This document shows positions 34,626-46,437 of a DNA stretch of 64,000 bases, piece by piece; the stretch's first letter is position 1, and every line of letters starts with the position of its first letter. The notes under the pieces are model-generated. The model searched no databases. It worked only from the letters and a program-made list of their open reading frames with translations, and had not been told where the DNA came from. The position numbers were made by a program, and so were the translations under genes. Origin of the DNA: Sisyra terminalis (taxonomy: Eukaryota > Arthropoda > Insecta > Neuroptera > Sisyridae); the NCBI GenBank assembly GCA_958496175.1, contig OY292274.1, forward strand, positions 33,953,482 through 34,017,481, written 5' to 3'.

Positions 34626-34824
34626 TAATTTATGACTCAAGTCTCATTTAGAACCATCAAATCAGACAACGTTGCATTTTATACTTTGTTTTTAATTTAA
34701 TTCGTAAATAAATCGACGACTCATAATGAAAATTTAGCCACAAAAGAGAAAACTATACCATATTAGAATTAAATTAAAAAAAAAATCGAATAGAATAAAG
34801 TGGTAGAAAACGTATCATTGCCAG

Positions 34825-35819
34825 TAAAGACTGCAATACCGGACCAAAAGTTCAATTCCGGTGTTCGGTTTTTTTTAAAGCTTGATTGTAGGATACCGGT
34901 TTATAATACCGATAGTAGGAATTTTTAAAAAAGAAAGAAAACACAGGAGTGTCTTTGCTTAATTTTAGAGGGAGTGAATATCACAATAAATCGTTTGTAA
35001 CTTATAAATAATAACAATATATAAAGAATCATTAAAAATTAAAGAAACTACGAACATCGTACGCATTTAAGTCATAAAAAATGTAAATATCGCCATTGAG
35101 TCTATGGTATTTTTTATAAATTTTTGTATTGTGATCTAAATAAACATTATATATCAATTGTACTTTCGTTAAGCCTAGAACGTAATTTTTCACAAAAATT
35201 ATCAGCTGTCAATAACGCTTCTTCAGGGTGTACGCTAGTTGGTGGTACTGTTACGCAAAGCGCGGTATAATTTATCCTAGTATTTACTTTTTAATTCCTC
35301 ATCTTCAAATAAATCGATTACTCGTCGGATGGTTTTGGGTATAACTGATTTTTGTTTTATATTTTGTTATTTAACTCTAATTTTTGTTCAAGAGGCAATT
35401 TTTTTCACTACCAACACAAGTGTCATCATCTTCGACAACTATAACGAATTCTTCTGAATGTAGATAGGTTTGTGAGTAAAAAGTTTAATGAAAATTCACT
35501 ACAAATTTGAATAAACTCGAATTGGTAAGTCTTTGTTTTTCATTTTTGAAATCATTATAATTATGCAAATACCTACCCTAAAACATTTTGTAACTCCACC
35601 TTTTTATTCACAGCCATACTAAATATTCACCCGTTAGGGCGACGTAAAAACAAAAACGTACTATTTTGCTAGGATGATAGTCCCTAAAAATAAAGTGAAA
35701 ATAATTTTTTTTTTTAATAAATATCGTAAAAATGATATAAAAACTTGTGTTTGCCGGGGTATTATAAGATTGTATAAACCGATATTCAGTATTCCGCTAA
35801 ACCGATATTGCAATCCTTA
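34825..35819 (-). mobile_element. hAT element, internally deleted, nested in a MITE
   Basis: A 995-bp insertion. Ends: TAAAGACTGCAATACCGG on the left and, inverted, TAAGGATTGCAATATCGG on the right, typical hAT termini with CCGGT/ACCGAT subterminal repeats. Target duplication ATTGCCAG (34817-34824) and GTTGCCAG (35820-35827), 7 of 8 matching. It retains the end of a transposase gene on the minus strand (35130-35470) but not the catalytic DDE part, so it needed help from a complete relative. Confidence 0.92.
35130..35470 (-). pseudogene. hAT transposase C-terminal (dimerisation) domain remnant
   Basis: The minus-strand frame reads VTVPPTSVHPEEALLTADNF followed by CEKLRSRLNESTIDI-stop-CLFR. This is the hAT dimerisation motif, usually VP.TSV.SER.FS.AG......RSRL....LD.L.FL. 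The usual Glu-Arg after the Pro reads EE here. Upstream pieces VIPKTIRRVIDLFEDEELKS and EEFVIVVEDDDTCVG are in other frames, separated by stops. The catalytic core is missing. Confidence 0.85.
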
Positions 35820-35864
35820 GTTGCCAGATTTGATGGTTCTGAAAAGGACATGAGTTTAATTTAT

Positions 35865-36876
35865 TAACCATATAACACAAAAATCAGGGTTTGCTGTTAA
35901 TATAATGTTTATTTTCTATTTAATAATATGTTTAGTAAAAGAAGTTGTCAGAATGTTTCTAATTGAGTTTGAAAAAGTGTAACTATATCAGGTATTGTTT
36001 AATATTTGTGACCTTTAATCATATCAAAAACATAAATCTTAAAGGAAATATTTTTGCTTTTGTTCCTTTGATTTAAATTTTACGTCAAACTTAAATAGAA
36101 TTTCTCAGATAAGTTAGCTTTATTCTCGCATAAATAGAAAATAGAATATTTGAACAATAGCGTGAATGTGTGCACGGATTTACTTTGAATGTGGAACATT
36201 GGGAATTCACTCGTTGTTTGTCTATTCAGAAATTTGAGTTAGAAATGGAGAGGCGGAAAACTGGACGTTCGTTGTTTCGTCTTTGTACATTGGTAAATGA
36301 TATTTTGTGTCTCTCCATTTTCGAATATCATGAAAATAGTTTTGGGGTTTTGAGCGAACCACTTGTATGTTTCTAAGCCCAAAGGAGTGAATAGTCCAAA
36401 TACGTAAAGCATTTCAAATGCATTCACAGAGAGATTTTAGATGTAGGCACATTAAGATACTGTAAATAATTTCGCACTGTATCATTATTGTCATATGGAA
36501 GAAACATATTTCAAACATCTTACGAGCAAAAGTTTTATTTTATTGCCATTATTTACAAAAAAAAAAATAGCAAGGCTAACCAACAATACGCTATTTTACT
36601 CATTAGTAGGTCATTCTTTATGGATTTTGACACAATGGATATTTTTCATTCCATAAAGCTGAATCGTGATACGTTTACATTACCGTTTGTGCTTTATATA
36701 GACACAAACTTGGTAATTGAAAAGTTTCTATCTCAGTAAAAGTTTGCTCCACCAGTATCAAGTATGTAAATGCAAGCAAATATTTTATCACTTTTTTACA
36801 GTTAAGAAAAAAGAAAATTATTTTATAAATTAATAAAAAGATACATATAAAAGAAAAATAAGATTGATTAGAAGTG
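35865..36876. other. Non-coding stretch, nothing recognised
   Basis: Open frames of 62-83 codons (36170-36376, 36488-36739 plus) are without recognisable motifs. Confidence 0.45.
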
Positions 36877-38727
36877 TGAAAAAAAAACAGTGTGTATACT
36901 TATGTGCGCGCGTGAGAAGTTATACATCTTTGGTATAGTTAAAAAGTTGTTTTTAATCCACTTCCGTAGCCTTTTCCAGTAGTGCCTGAACTGGCCCACC
37001 AGTTATAAGGTTTGTGATTACTAAAATTTGACACAATTTTAAACACAAATTACTTTTAATATCAAAACTCATAATAAGAAAACGTATGGGTCGCGGCAAA
37101 GATAATGACAAAGAATATAAAGTTTTAAATATATTCATATTGGTGGAATACAAATATAAACATTTTTGACTCAAATTTGAATTACCATGATTTCATTCAA
37201 TTGCTAATTTTACCCATTTATCAGTTGTGGCAGTGTTGGGCTGCGAATATTTCACGAAAAATTACTGGTTTTCAAATAAAAGATTAAATTGAGTATTTAT
37301 GCATAGATACTATATGCTTACAAATTTGGTTACTTATACAAAATGTATATTACATATTTTATGAATTAACCGAATAAACATAATGGGTCATATGTTCAAA
37401 AAATACTTTTCGAATACATTTTCCCTATAGAAGTAGATAGTCTACGATTCAGCTACGAAATTAGTACATGAATATTGTTAATAATCAAAATCTATTTTTT
37501 AGTATTTTTACAAGTTGGGGAATTAATTTTTCATAGAGGCCAGTTAAAAATTGTCGAGAAGTATTATAAACTAAAATATTATTAATTGACATTTGGAGAA
37601 ATATTTCTTTCATATCATATGGAAATAAAACCTACACCACTTCACAACAGTTTATTTAAACACTTTAAAAAATCATGGGTGCCGCTTATTACTTAGCCGG
37701 AACCTCCCCGCAGCCACGTGTAAATAGGTATGGTTTTGGAGAAATATTTCATTTATGGGTATCATTTGTACTGTATTAAAGCTAATTTTTATCTGTATTT
37801 AGTAGTAAAAGGGTGCCTGTAAAAAAAGCCAGAAATCGAGAGTGCCAGCCCTTAAAGATGCTAGAAATACTATACTTCTTTACTGGCGTTATTAAAAAAA
37901 AAGAATGAGAGTGAATTGTTAAAAAAATAACGATTTAACGTAAAAATATGAAGTTGCTTGCAAACGTTTAAAAAATATATGATTCTGAAATTATTCAATG
38001 CAATATTTTAAATAATGTAAGAAAAATCAGTTTCAATACATAGATTCAAATGGGTTAATAACATATACAATTACTATTGTATTAATATAATTTTCAGGTC
38101 GTCGCTATTTAGGATTGTTTATACATGATATTTAATAGTAGCAATCTACTTCTTTATGGTAAATGTGTTCGATAAGTATTTTTCGAACATGTGACCCAAT
38201 GTTCATTCGGTTAATTCATATTATATATAATATACATTTTGTATGGGTATCCAAATGTGTAAACATTTAGTATCTTTACATAAATAGTCGATTTTATCTT
38301 TTATTTGAGAACAAGTAATTTTCCGTGAAATATTCACAGTCCAGCACTAACACAACTGATAAATGGCTAAAATTAGCAATTGAATGAAATCGAAATGACA
38401 ATTGAAACTATTGACATGGTAGTTCAAATTTGTGCCAATAATTAATATATTTGTATTCGACTTACATAGATGTATTTGAAACTTTATATTCATTGACTTT
38501 GTCTTTGCCGCAACACATACATTTTTTTATTATGTGTTTTGATATTAAAAGTAATTTGGATTGTAAATTGTATCATATTTTAGTAATCACAAATCTTATA
38601 GCTGATGTGTTCGTTCAGGCATTACCGGAAGAGGCTACAGCATTGGATTAAAAACATCTTTTTAATTATACCAAAGAAATATAACTTCTCACGCACGTAC
38701 ATAAGTATACACACTGTTTTTTTTTCA
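36877..38727. mobile_element. Long inverted-repeat (foldback-like) element
   Basis: The left arm 36877-37445 (569 bp) is homologous to the reverse complement of 38138-38727 (590 bp). In one 195-bp stretch I counted 36 differences (about 82% identity). The 690-bp centre includes two copies of TTGGAGAAATATTTC (37592, 37736). It also holds TATACTTCTTTACTGGCGTT (37871), a near copy of the sequence just outside the right arm (reverse complement of 38728-38757). No target duplication is visible. It could be a foldback transposon or an inverted duplication; a transcript would fold into a long hairpin. Confidence 0.8.
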
Positions 38728-41700
38728 TAACGCCGGTAAAGAAGTATAACTTCAAAAATTGTGAACTGATTAAAACAAGCGTATATTTGAACGGATGGAA
38801 TAATAAACTTTAATTTGATTTTTTTTTTACTTTCTTCCGTTTTAATTAAATTTTTGACAAGTGAAAATGCTGAAAATATGTAATTGTTTAATTTTCCACA
38901 CAAAGAGTTCGTTTTTTTTTTTTTTAAATTGAAAAGCCTTTTTTATTCATACGCTAGAAAAGATGATGAATGGCGTCTCAATTTTTTTTTTATAATATGT
39001 AAAACGTCCATTTTCGTGAAGTTGGAATAACAATAATTCAAAAACAAGGATAATATTGGTTAATGAAGGAATCTTGGACAAAAGCCCATTGTAATCCAGC
39101 GTACCGCAAAGTTTCGTCGAAGAGATTGTCGGACGAATTGAGAGAATGTGAACGAGACCCAACTCTTGGCATCCTTAAGAGCGTGTATGTGTGTGAGCAC
39201 TCGTTTCCCACCCCCATAATGGCCACAACTTTGAAGCAATTAAGAACATTAGTGCGATGGAACACACATTTTATAATGTGCATGTATGGCCCACATTACA
39301 CGACTTAGACGTAAACTTGACTTGGCCTCCTCCCCAAAGTATGCTCACCATTCGGTTCTTGTTATCCGTAACTATCAACCCCACGTGCCACCCCTTTTCT
39401 CTCTTGAGGCACAGCCAACTACCAAAGTATAACATTATCATATTTGCCGAGTGAACATAAATTTTCACGCTGCAAAACTTCGCGGTCCATCGTCGCCTCC
39501 AACACACTACGATGTTTCCATTTTATACTTTATTAACGTATGTAATGGCCCGAATGAAAAATGATGATGATGACCGGCTACGAGTACGGAAAGTAGCGGA
39601 AAAACACACAAGTGAAAAATGCACAATTTTCTGTTTCAAATCCTACGTGAAATTTTAATAATTTCAAACTCTGGTAATTATTCATTTCGTTTGACATGCG
39701 AGTTCGAAAATTAGGCCCTGTCAAATTAATTAGATACATGAATCAAAGATAAAGCGAGATATTTTAATGACTAACTGATACACACCATTATGAACAGAGA
39801 ACGAGGAAATTCGGGAAAGCCACAAGGTAATGTGCGTTTTCCGAATGGAAATGAAACCGAATTTCATAAGTTTGCTACGCTGAATATTATAAAACACGAG
39901 AAATTCTAATGTTGAAAATTTTCTGGAATTAGTATCCAAATTATTTGCAAACCTGGAAATGGGAGCGCAGGGTGTTCATCAAGTAGAAACTGTTTGTATC
40001 ACGACTTTTTCAAACTCAATTAGTTTGATCTTTCTTCATTTCCAGTTCATTTTGCTGATTACGTCTGTAATGGTTGGTATTTGATTTTAAAGAAAGAGAG
40101 ATTGTTTCAAGATTTTCAACTTTTTGTGTTCTTTCTAACTGCAAAGATGTTTCATTAAAATTTCCTCTGCATAATTTAATATTCGTGTTGATCAAGGAAA
40201 GCCAAATTGGTCTCAGGTGTTGCCAGTCAAGAAACATTTTACGAAACTTATCTATAGGTACCTACGCATAAAGTATTTGAACAATAGAACTTTATAATAT
40301 ATTGATTACTTCACTTCCACTTCCAGCTTTGTCGCAACTCATAAATTTTTCCCCAAAAATAATTGTTTCTTGAGAAATTTGAAAACACATTAATTTGAAC
40401 ATACTTAGCGAATGAATATGCAGATAAAACAAAACGTGAGCTTCACTGTTCTTTTTCCTCTCATCCTTTTCTCATGCCACGTTATTAATTCGACTGTATT
40501 TCGAATCGTACCATTTCTCCAGCTAATGTTTTCCTAATTTTTAATTCATTAACACATATATACACATTTGCAGTAAAACCGATTTAATTAAAACACAACA
40601 TTATTTAATTGGTTTTATCTTTTGACTTATCTAAATTAATTTTATGCTCTAACTTTCGAAACTAATTATAATACTGCATGTGTTTGTTGCATCGTGCTAT
40701 TATACCCCCTCGTACGTAAATACCGACCCAACTTTCTACAATTCAAAGCCATTTCTGCTTCTCCAATGCAATTTCCTTTCATATTTATTAGAATTCGTTG
40801 AACTAGTTATATTTTCCCTGTGTTTATACAAATATTGTTAAAAATAAAAATTAATTTCGCTCTTGAGAGAAATAGCAAATTGAATTTTTCATTTTTATTG
40901 AGACGCTTGTTGTGTAATCTTTCAAAATGGGCTTTACCGACTTATCATATTTGATATGTTTTGTCGCCGCAACTCGTTTCGCTAATTAAATACATTCTTC
41001 ACTTTAATTCAGCCACTCAACTCCCGGGTTTTATATTACAGACATATATCAGGCAAATTTCCCGCACCATTCTCGCAAGCCTCATTTTCCCTCGTCTCCA
41101 CCCTCTCCACCCTCCGACCGTACGTAAATTAGTTTCAGGCTTACCGACTAAATTTGATATGCACAGGTATGCATGATAATGAGTTTAGGAAGAGTGAAGC
41201 ATTTTCGACTTTCAACAAGCTAGACGGAAACAGAAACAGGATGAACAAGTATATGTGTGTGTGTATTCAGGTAGGAAAGACTTCTTGTCCCGTCTGTTGC
41301 GCCTTTTTTACCCTCTCTTAACTTATTTTCTTAATTTTCCAGCACTATGTATATATATCTTTTAAACTTCCGGTTTTCTTATGAAATAACTTCATCTATT
41401 CTATAAATTTAATATTTTGAGATTGGAATAAAAAATAAAATTGTGCAATTTAAATTAAAAGCAATAATTTAAGAAATGTTTTTGATTTAAACTTTATAAT
41501 GAGTCCTAAAGTATCTACTTTACATGGTTGAGCCAAATAATTTAATTATTTTAAGCCCCAGTTTCACCTGCATAATATATGTTTTATTATCCTCCTATTG
41601 AAAACCCTTAAAAATAAAATTCATGAAATTGTGAAAGTGGAATGAAATTTTCATGCAAAGCATACTTTTAGTTGGTGTATTGCTTCAATTCCAATAAATA

Positions 41701-41748
41701 ACTAAAAATAATCACTGAAATATAATATTTCGCATATTTATAGATATA
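38728..41748. other. Non-coding stretch with mixed-composition islands
   Basis: Islands at 39060-39520 and 40960-41290 are less AT-rich. At 39038-39507 both strands have overlapping open frames of 65-81 codons, a composition effect. None resembles a known protein. The last 90 bp (41660-41748) are about 80% similar to 44450-44535. Confidence 0.5.
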
Positions 41749-42445
41749 CAGTGAAACCTGCATAAGTGAGACTTGAAGAGACTAAATTTTTTTTCTCATT
41801 TATAGAGGTTTCTAACTTACCCGATTTTCTCACCTAGAGAGGAAAACTCAGATAGATAAGGTCAAAGAATAATAAATAGAAATTGAGAATATACATTACT
41901 CTACTGAATAATGAAACATAGTAGTTCTTTATCTTAATTTCGTAAAATTTATAATTAAAATTCTGTCATTTTAGTTTGTTTTAAGTTATAGTTAGCAGTC
42001 AACAATTTTTCAATAGCAAACAATTTATCAAATATAGTTTTATCACTAATATTAGAAAGTTCAAAATATTTATGTAAAGTCTCTTATGCTTTTTCCGCAT
42101 CGGATTTAGATACTTTCTCAGCCGTGGCTTGTTCTTCTTCCTCCTCCTCCTAATGAATGATACTGAATGTGAATATGAATGAATTCGAAATGTCATAATA
42201 GAGAGTAAAGATAAGACAATTTACAAATAAACAGGTGACGAATACTAAATACGCCTTAATGAGCGGATATTAAAAGAATGTTGCAGATACAATGAAATAA
42301 ATAGCTTTAAATATGAGCGAAAAGAACAAGTAAGTCCTGAAAAATGTATCACTTATAGAGGTTCATCAATATCACTTAAAGAGATTTTTCAGTGCGGAGA
42401 TACCGAGATCCGAGAAAAAGTTTCACTTATAGAGATTCTCACTTC
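41749..42445 (-). mobile_element. Tigger/pogo-like element remnant
   Basis: It begins after TA with CAGTGAAACCTGCATAAGTGAGAC, split here as CAGTGAAACCTGCATAAG and TGAGAC, a Tigger-type terminus. Inverted partners (CACTTATAGAGGTT, CACTTAAAGAGATTTTTCAGTG-like, CACTTATAGAGATT) cluster at 42350-42435, so the exact right end is uncertain. On the minus strand 42150-41995 reads a Glu run (EEEEEE), QATAEKVSKSDAEKA, stop, ETLHKYFELSNIS and KLFAIEKLL. This is the acidic linker plus C-terminal helix found at the end of Tigger transposases. The DDE core has been deleted. Confidence 0.65.
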
Positions 42446-42617
42446 TGACCTTCTGTCTAAGTTTTTGCTAAAACGAAAGTTAAAAAACAATTTAAATCAA
42501 ATTAATATTTCTGAGCATAAAAATCCTAAAAATTGAAATAAACAAACAATTGAAGCAAAAACAGAAACTTTTTAACATGAAAATAAATATCCCAGAACGA
42601 GGGCATTTTTGAGAATA

Positions 42618-43239
42618 CAGTTCCTGGCCATATATTATAAGCAATTAAGATTTTATACAAGATGTACATATTCTACTATATTCAATTTAAAATTGTTTAC
42701 TTTTACATTAGAAAAAGCTTTATTGGTTTTTAAAAAATATATTTTTTGGATAAGGGTAAAACCTTGTTTATTATCCCTATTAGCCTATTTTAGGATAAAA
42801 GCCTTGATTTGAAACCCATTGAAAATATGTGGAAATTGCTGAAGAAAAAAGTAGCTAAAGAGGTGGTAATAGAAAAATAGTTCTTAGAAAAAATATTCAC
42901 GTATGGAATCATCATACACAAATACTGCAGACGGTATTATCCTACATAGATAGCATAAACTGCGCAGAATGGGAACTGAAATATCAGTAAACGGGCTTTC
43001 AATTAAATATTAAACATTTCAGCTTGCTATAATAGAGAAGATGGTTAATTAATTTGATGGTAAAACTTTGTTTTTTAGTAAATATGATTTTTGGTCACGC
43101 TAGTTAGTAACAAGCGCAATAAATACAATTTGTACAGGAAAGTTAAGTCCAATCAAAAATATGGACCCAAAAAAAAATAGCTCTTACTTCAGATTTTATA
43201 CAAAACCTATAGCGCGTCTATTAATGTGGCTAGGGACTG
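42618..43239 (+). mobile_element. Tc1-like element, internally deleted, complete ends
   Basis: It is flanked by TA on both sides (42616-42617 and 43240-43241). Inverted ends: CAGTTCCTGGCCATATATTA and, from the right, CAGTCCCTAGCCACATTAATA. Inside, from about 42789, the frame reads SLDLKPIENMWKLLKKKVAK then EVVIEK-stop, the Tc1 transposase tail with DLNPIENLW-type motif and its catalytic Glu. The first two Asp regions are absent. At 622 bp this is a deletion derivative of a longer (usually about 1.6 kb) element. Copy 1 is at 18075-18694. Confidence 0.9.
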
Positions 43240-43241
43240 TA

Positions 43242-44564
43242 AGTGTCGTTTTTTTCTTTTGTAAATTAAGGCTCTCTTTCTGGGCATATTTGTTTCCTTG
43301 TAAAAAAGTTTCTGTTTTTGCTTCAATTGTTTGTTTATTTCAATTTTTTAGAATTTTTTTGCTCAGAAATGTTAGTTTGATTTAAATTCTTTTTAACTTT
43401 CATTTTAGCAAAAATTTAGACAGAAGAGTTTTATCGATTAGGCCAGAACACATCTTTAATTTTTTTGAAGTGTTTTTAATCATATTTCCAATATTTTTCC
43501 GAAGTTATTGTAAAATAAATACAAAATATTAGAGAGGAATATTAATGAAACTTACTTAAATCTAGGCAGCGGTTGTAGTTAGGGCCATAAATACTTATTT
43601 TTTACCAGTAATATTGAATACAAATTCAATGATTACGTTCATAATGATTTTTGACATATTTGATTAATGTATTTTGTACCAATCAATTTTGATACAAACA
43701 ATTTTATAAAATTTTCGTTTATTGTATCATTTGTCGTAAAAATAATATTTCATCTACCCAATGTTTAACGAAGCTGAATTTAAATCTCATTAAGTAGATC
43801 AAAATTTACTTTTTTCAAAACTGATATTTTTTTTGAAATTTTACCATATTACCTATATCCTACAAATTGTCATAATATATTTCAAAAAGAATTAAGATGA
43901 ATTTAATGACTGACAATTACTATACTCAATACATAACGAATGATTTTTGAATCTTATGAATAAAACAATTCCAATGAATCTATGAATTTAATTGCACTTT
44001 TTTGTATCGAGTTCAAAATATCTCTGTCACCAAAATGAAAGACATTCTTATTGACAGCTTACATAAAGATGGTCTATATTTAATGCATAGAAAATTCTTT
44101 TAAATGAATCACTTTGTTTTGAAGAAAATGAATGAAAAAAAGAACTAACTGATTCACCAAAGTGAGAGAAAAGTATGATAAAACAATAGAGTGAAGAAGA
44201 CATGCTCGTGGATGGAAATAATGTGCATACAGGTTATAAGGAAAAAAACAAAAAAGATAATTTGTCTAGTTTGCCACAAGAATGAAAGACATAGCAAGAT
44301 AAAAAGCCAGTGGAGAGAGAGAGAGAGAGAAATAGAAAAAAAATCATTGCATAGTAGTACGCTAAGTGATCGTGTATTTAACTTTTGGTCATAACATTAG
44401 ATAATCATTAGCTAGATTACTCAAAAAAAATAGGTGTAATACTTTTGTTAGGTATATTGTTATAATTCCAAATAAATTGTTGAAAATAATTGCTGAAATA
44501 TAGTATTTCATATATTTATATAATATAAAAAATCGGCATAATAAAAATAAAATAATAATTAACA
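43242..44564. other. Non-coding stretch with a short GA repeat
   Basis: No gene is recognised; a 74-codon frame (43161-43385) begins inside the Tc1 element. A (GA)n run is at 44312-44331. The last 100 bp resemble 41660-41748. Confidence 0.5.
44312..44331. repeat. (GA)10 microsatellite
   Basis: Ten GA units, perfect. Confidence 0.95.
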
Positions 44565-45345
44565 TACAAAAAGAAAATAGACCACATGCTCAAAAGCAAT
44601 TACCAAATAAAGTTGACTTGGATCCCCGGACATCATGGGATAGATGGCAACGAGCAAGCTGATGAAGCGGCAAAAAGGGAAACCACCGAAGAACTGATCG
44701 ATGATCACGAGCTGGAATTAGAAGACTGGAAGAGGTTAGTCAGGAGTAAAGTCCAAAAAACCTGGGACAGTATGTGAAGCAATACACCGCAAAAATTAGC
44801 TACGGTGAGGGACTCAGCCACCCAAGAGGAATGCCCATCGGTAGCAACCAGGAAGGAGCAGACTACCATAACTAGGTTGCGTATTGGGCACACTAACCTG
44901 ACACATATCCACTACATCAATAAGGAGCAAAAGCCAAAATGCAGTAATTGCGATCAAGATCTGACCGTTAAACATGTCCTGGATAGAGTGTGGGGCATAC
45001 AATCGTCAGAGAAGCGCGACTGACATGCCGACAACGATGAAAGAGTGCCTCAATACAGAAGGAGGGATTAAAAAGACTATAGAATTCTTAAAAAAAATTA
45101 AATTAATTGATACAATATAAAGTACAAAAACATACCTATAAGCCTAGTTTACTATTAGAATTTATTATATTATTATCATTTAATAGAATTTGTTTATTAT
45201 TATCATTTATTAGAATTGTTAACTATTATTTATTAGAACTGAACATGTATTACCAATTGTAACATGTAAATTATTTTAGTCATTAATGACCAAGATGTTA
45301 AACAGTGACTTTAAATAAAATAAAATAAAAAAAATAAAAAAATAG
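44565..45345 (+). pseudogene. LINE RNase H domain and 3' tail
   Basis: The plus frame begins within RNase H: YQIKLTWIPGHHGIDGNEQA followed by DEAAK, including the last catalytic Asp of the family (GN.QAD). It continues through one in-frame TGA (44775-44777) to TRLRIGHTNLTHIHYI, then CSNCDQDLTVKHVLDRV, the Cys-rich tail common to RNase H-bearing LINEs of the I/Jockey-related group. It stops at 45021-45023. A 3' UTR of about 280 bp ends in (AAATA)n and A-rich tail at 45313-45345, so the true 3' end is present. Reverse transcriptase is missing by 5' truncation. Codon usage is richer in G/C than the surroundings. Confidence 0.9.
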
Positions 45346-46124
45346 ATGTAATGTAAAAATTGATTACATCATACAGAAATTTATTACATACAGAACTTTA
45401 TCAGGGAAAGCATGCAGAAATTAAATGTCGCGATGTCACAGTGCTTATCCGTTTTCAGTTGTGGTTGCCACCTGTCAAATATCTATTTTTCTTGTTGAAC
45501 TATGTTATCTACTTTAGATAGTATTTAAAACGCGCACTACGAACAATGAACTATAAAATTATAGTTTAGAAGTATCATAGTTGACATCACATGTTATGAA
45601 AAGCGCAATGGAAATGTGACATTGAGGTAAACAGGGGGAAAATCTTATAAATCTTGTGACGTTATTTATGGATGATTCCCAAAATGTTTGCTAAATATTA
45701 ATATCATTGTTATCTAAGTTGAAAGATATTCAAAACGTTCTTCACAATAAAGGACAATTTTATTGCCAGAAGTATATTAACCTTTCATTTTCTTTACTAT
45801 TTTATTAATTTTACTATGCTATTAGACTATGCAACCGTGAGAACCAATTTTTGGTATTCTCAAATCTTTAACGGATCTTAACGTTGTTCTACCTGTTTCG
45901 ATTTGTACACATATAGAACTTAAATATCTATTAACGAAGTAAATAATAATTTCAAGTTTTCGTAATGGACACTTTTGGTTCAATTTTCACCTAAAATAAG
46001 TAAGAAGTAACTAAACATAATATTTTTAGGGATTGATATTTTAAAAGGAAAAAAATAAATCCATATACCATCAGTTCATTGCAGCTTGTATATATCGGTA
46101 TATATCGGTTATCTTCTTCACTAT
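45346..46124. other. Non-coding stretch, nothing recognised
   Basis: No open frame above 60 codons and no repeat recognised. Confidence 0.45.
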
Positions 46125-46437
46125 AGGTTATAGGTACTTTACTTAATGCGGTATCCAGCTTTTCTTTGGTCTGCCAACACTTCTTCTTCCGTAGAATTTA
46201 TTGAGTATCGTAATTTGGAAAGTTTTTTTAGATGCTGCATTTTTGTGTTCTTTCTATTTAATCTGATTTACTGTTGATTATTCTTTCATGTCAAAGATAT
46301 TTAGCTCTATTCTTAAAACTCTGTTTCTTATTTCATATAGTTTAACTAAATAAAATAGTATTATCTAGTACAATCTCTTACTTTTCTAAGAAGTGTTATC
46401 TCTTGTGCTTGTATTCGGCGTTCTTCTTTTTTTGTTG
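46125..46437 (-). pseudogene. RTE-like LINE C-terminal fragment
   Basis: Minus-strand frames read EITLLRKVRDCTR, then EIRNRVLRIELNIFDMKE, then a WKEH-like segment and finally FYGRRSVGRPKKSWI (46200-46155). This is the order seen after the reverse transcriptase in RTE-like retrotransposons of insects (AE..FLR...G......R..IR..L.......I......W..H..RM.......GRRSVGRP.KRW). Several stops are present. Only the last 100 or so codons survive. Confidence 0.75.

Larger units (their letters stand above)
34634..35856. mobile_element. Palindromic MITE, family A, copy 3 (split by hAT element)
   Basis: The left part 34634-34824 and the right part 35828-35856 together make 220 bp, the length of the other two copies. 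Outer flanks are the exact 8-bp repeat TAATTTAT (34626-34633 and 35857-35864). The interruption occurs inside the TTGCCAG motif that is intact at 2450 and 6787. Confidence 0.9.

Noticed and set aside
39038..39507. Overlapping 65-81 codon frames on both strands
   Set aside because: Open on both strands at once because of local composition; no motif on either strand.
42130..42150. TCC/TTC repeat as a microsatellite
   Set aside because: It encodes the acidic Glu run of the Tigger transposase linker on the minus strand, so it is part of that relic.
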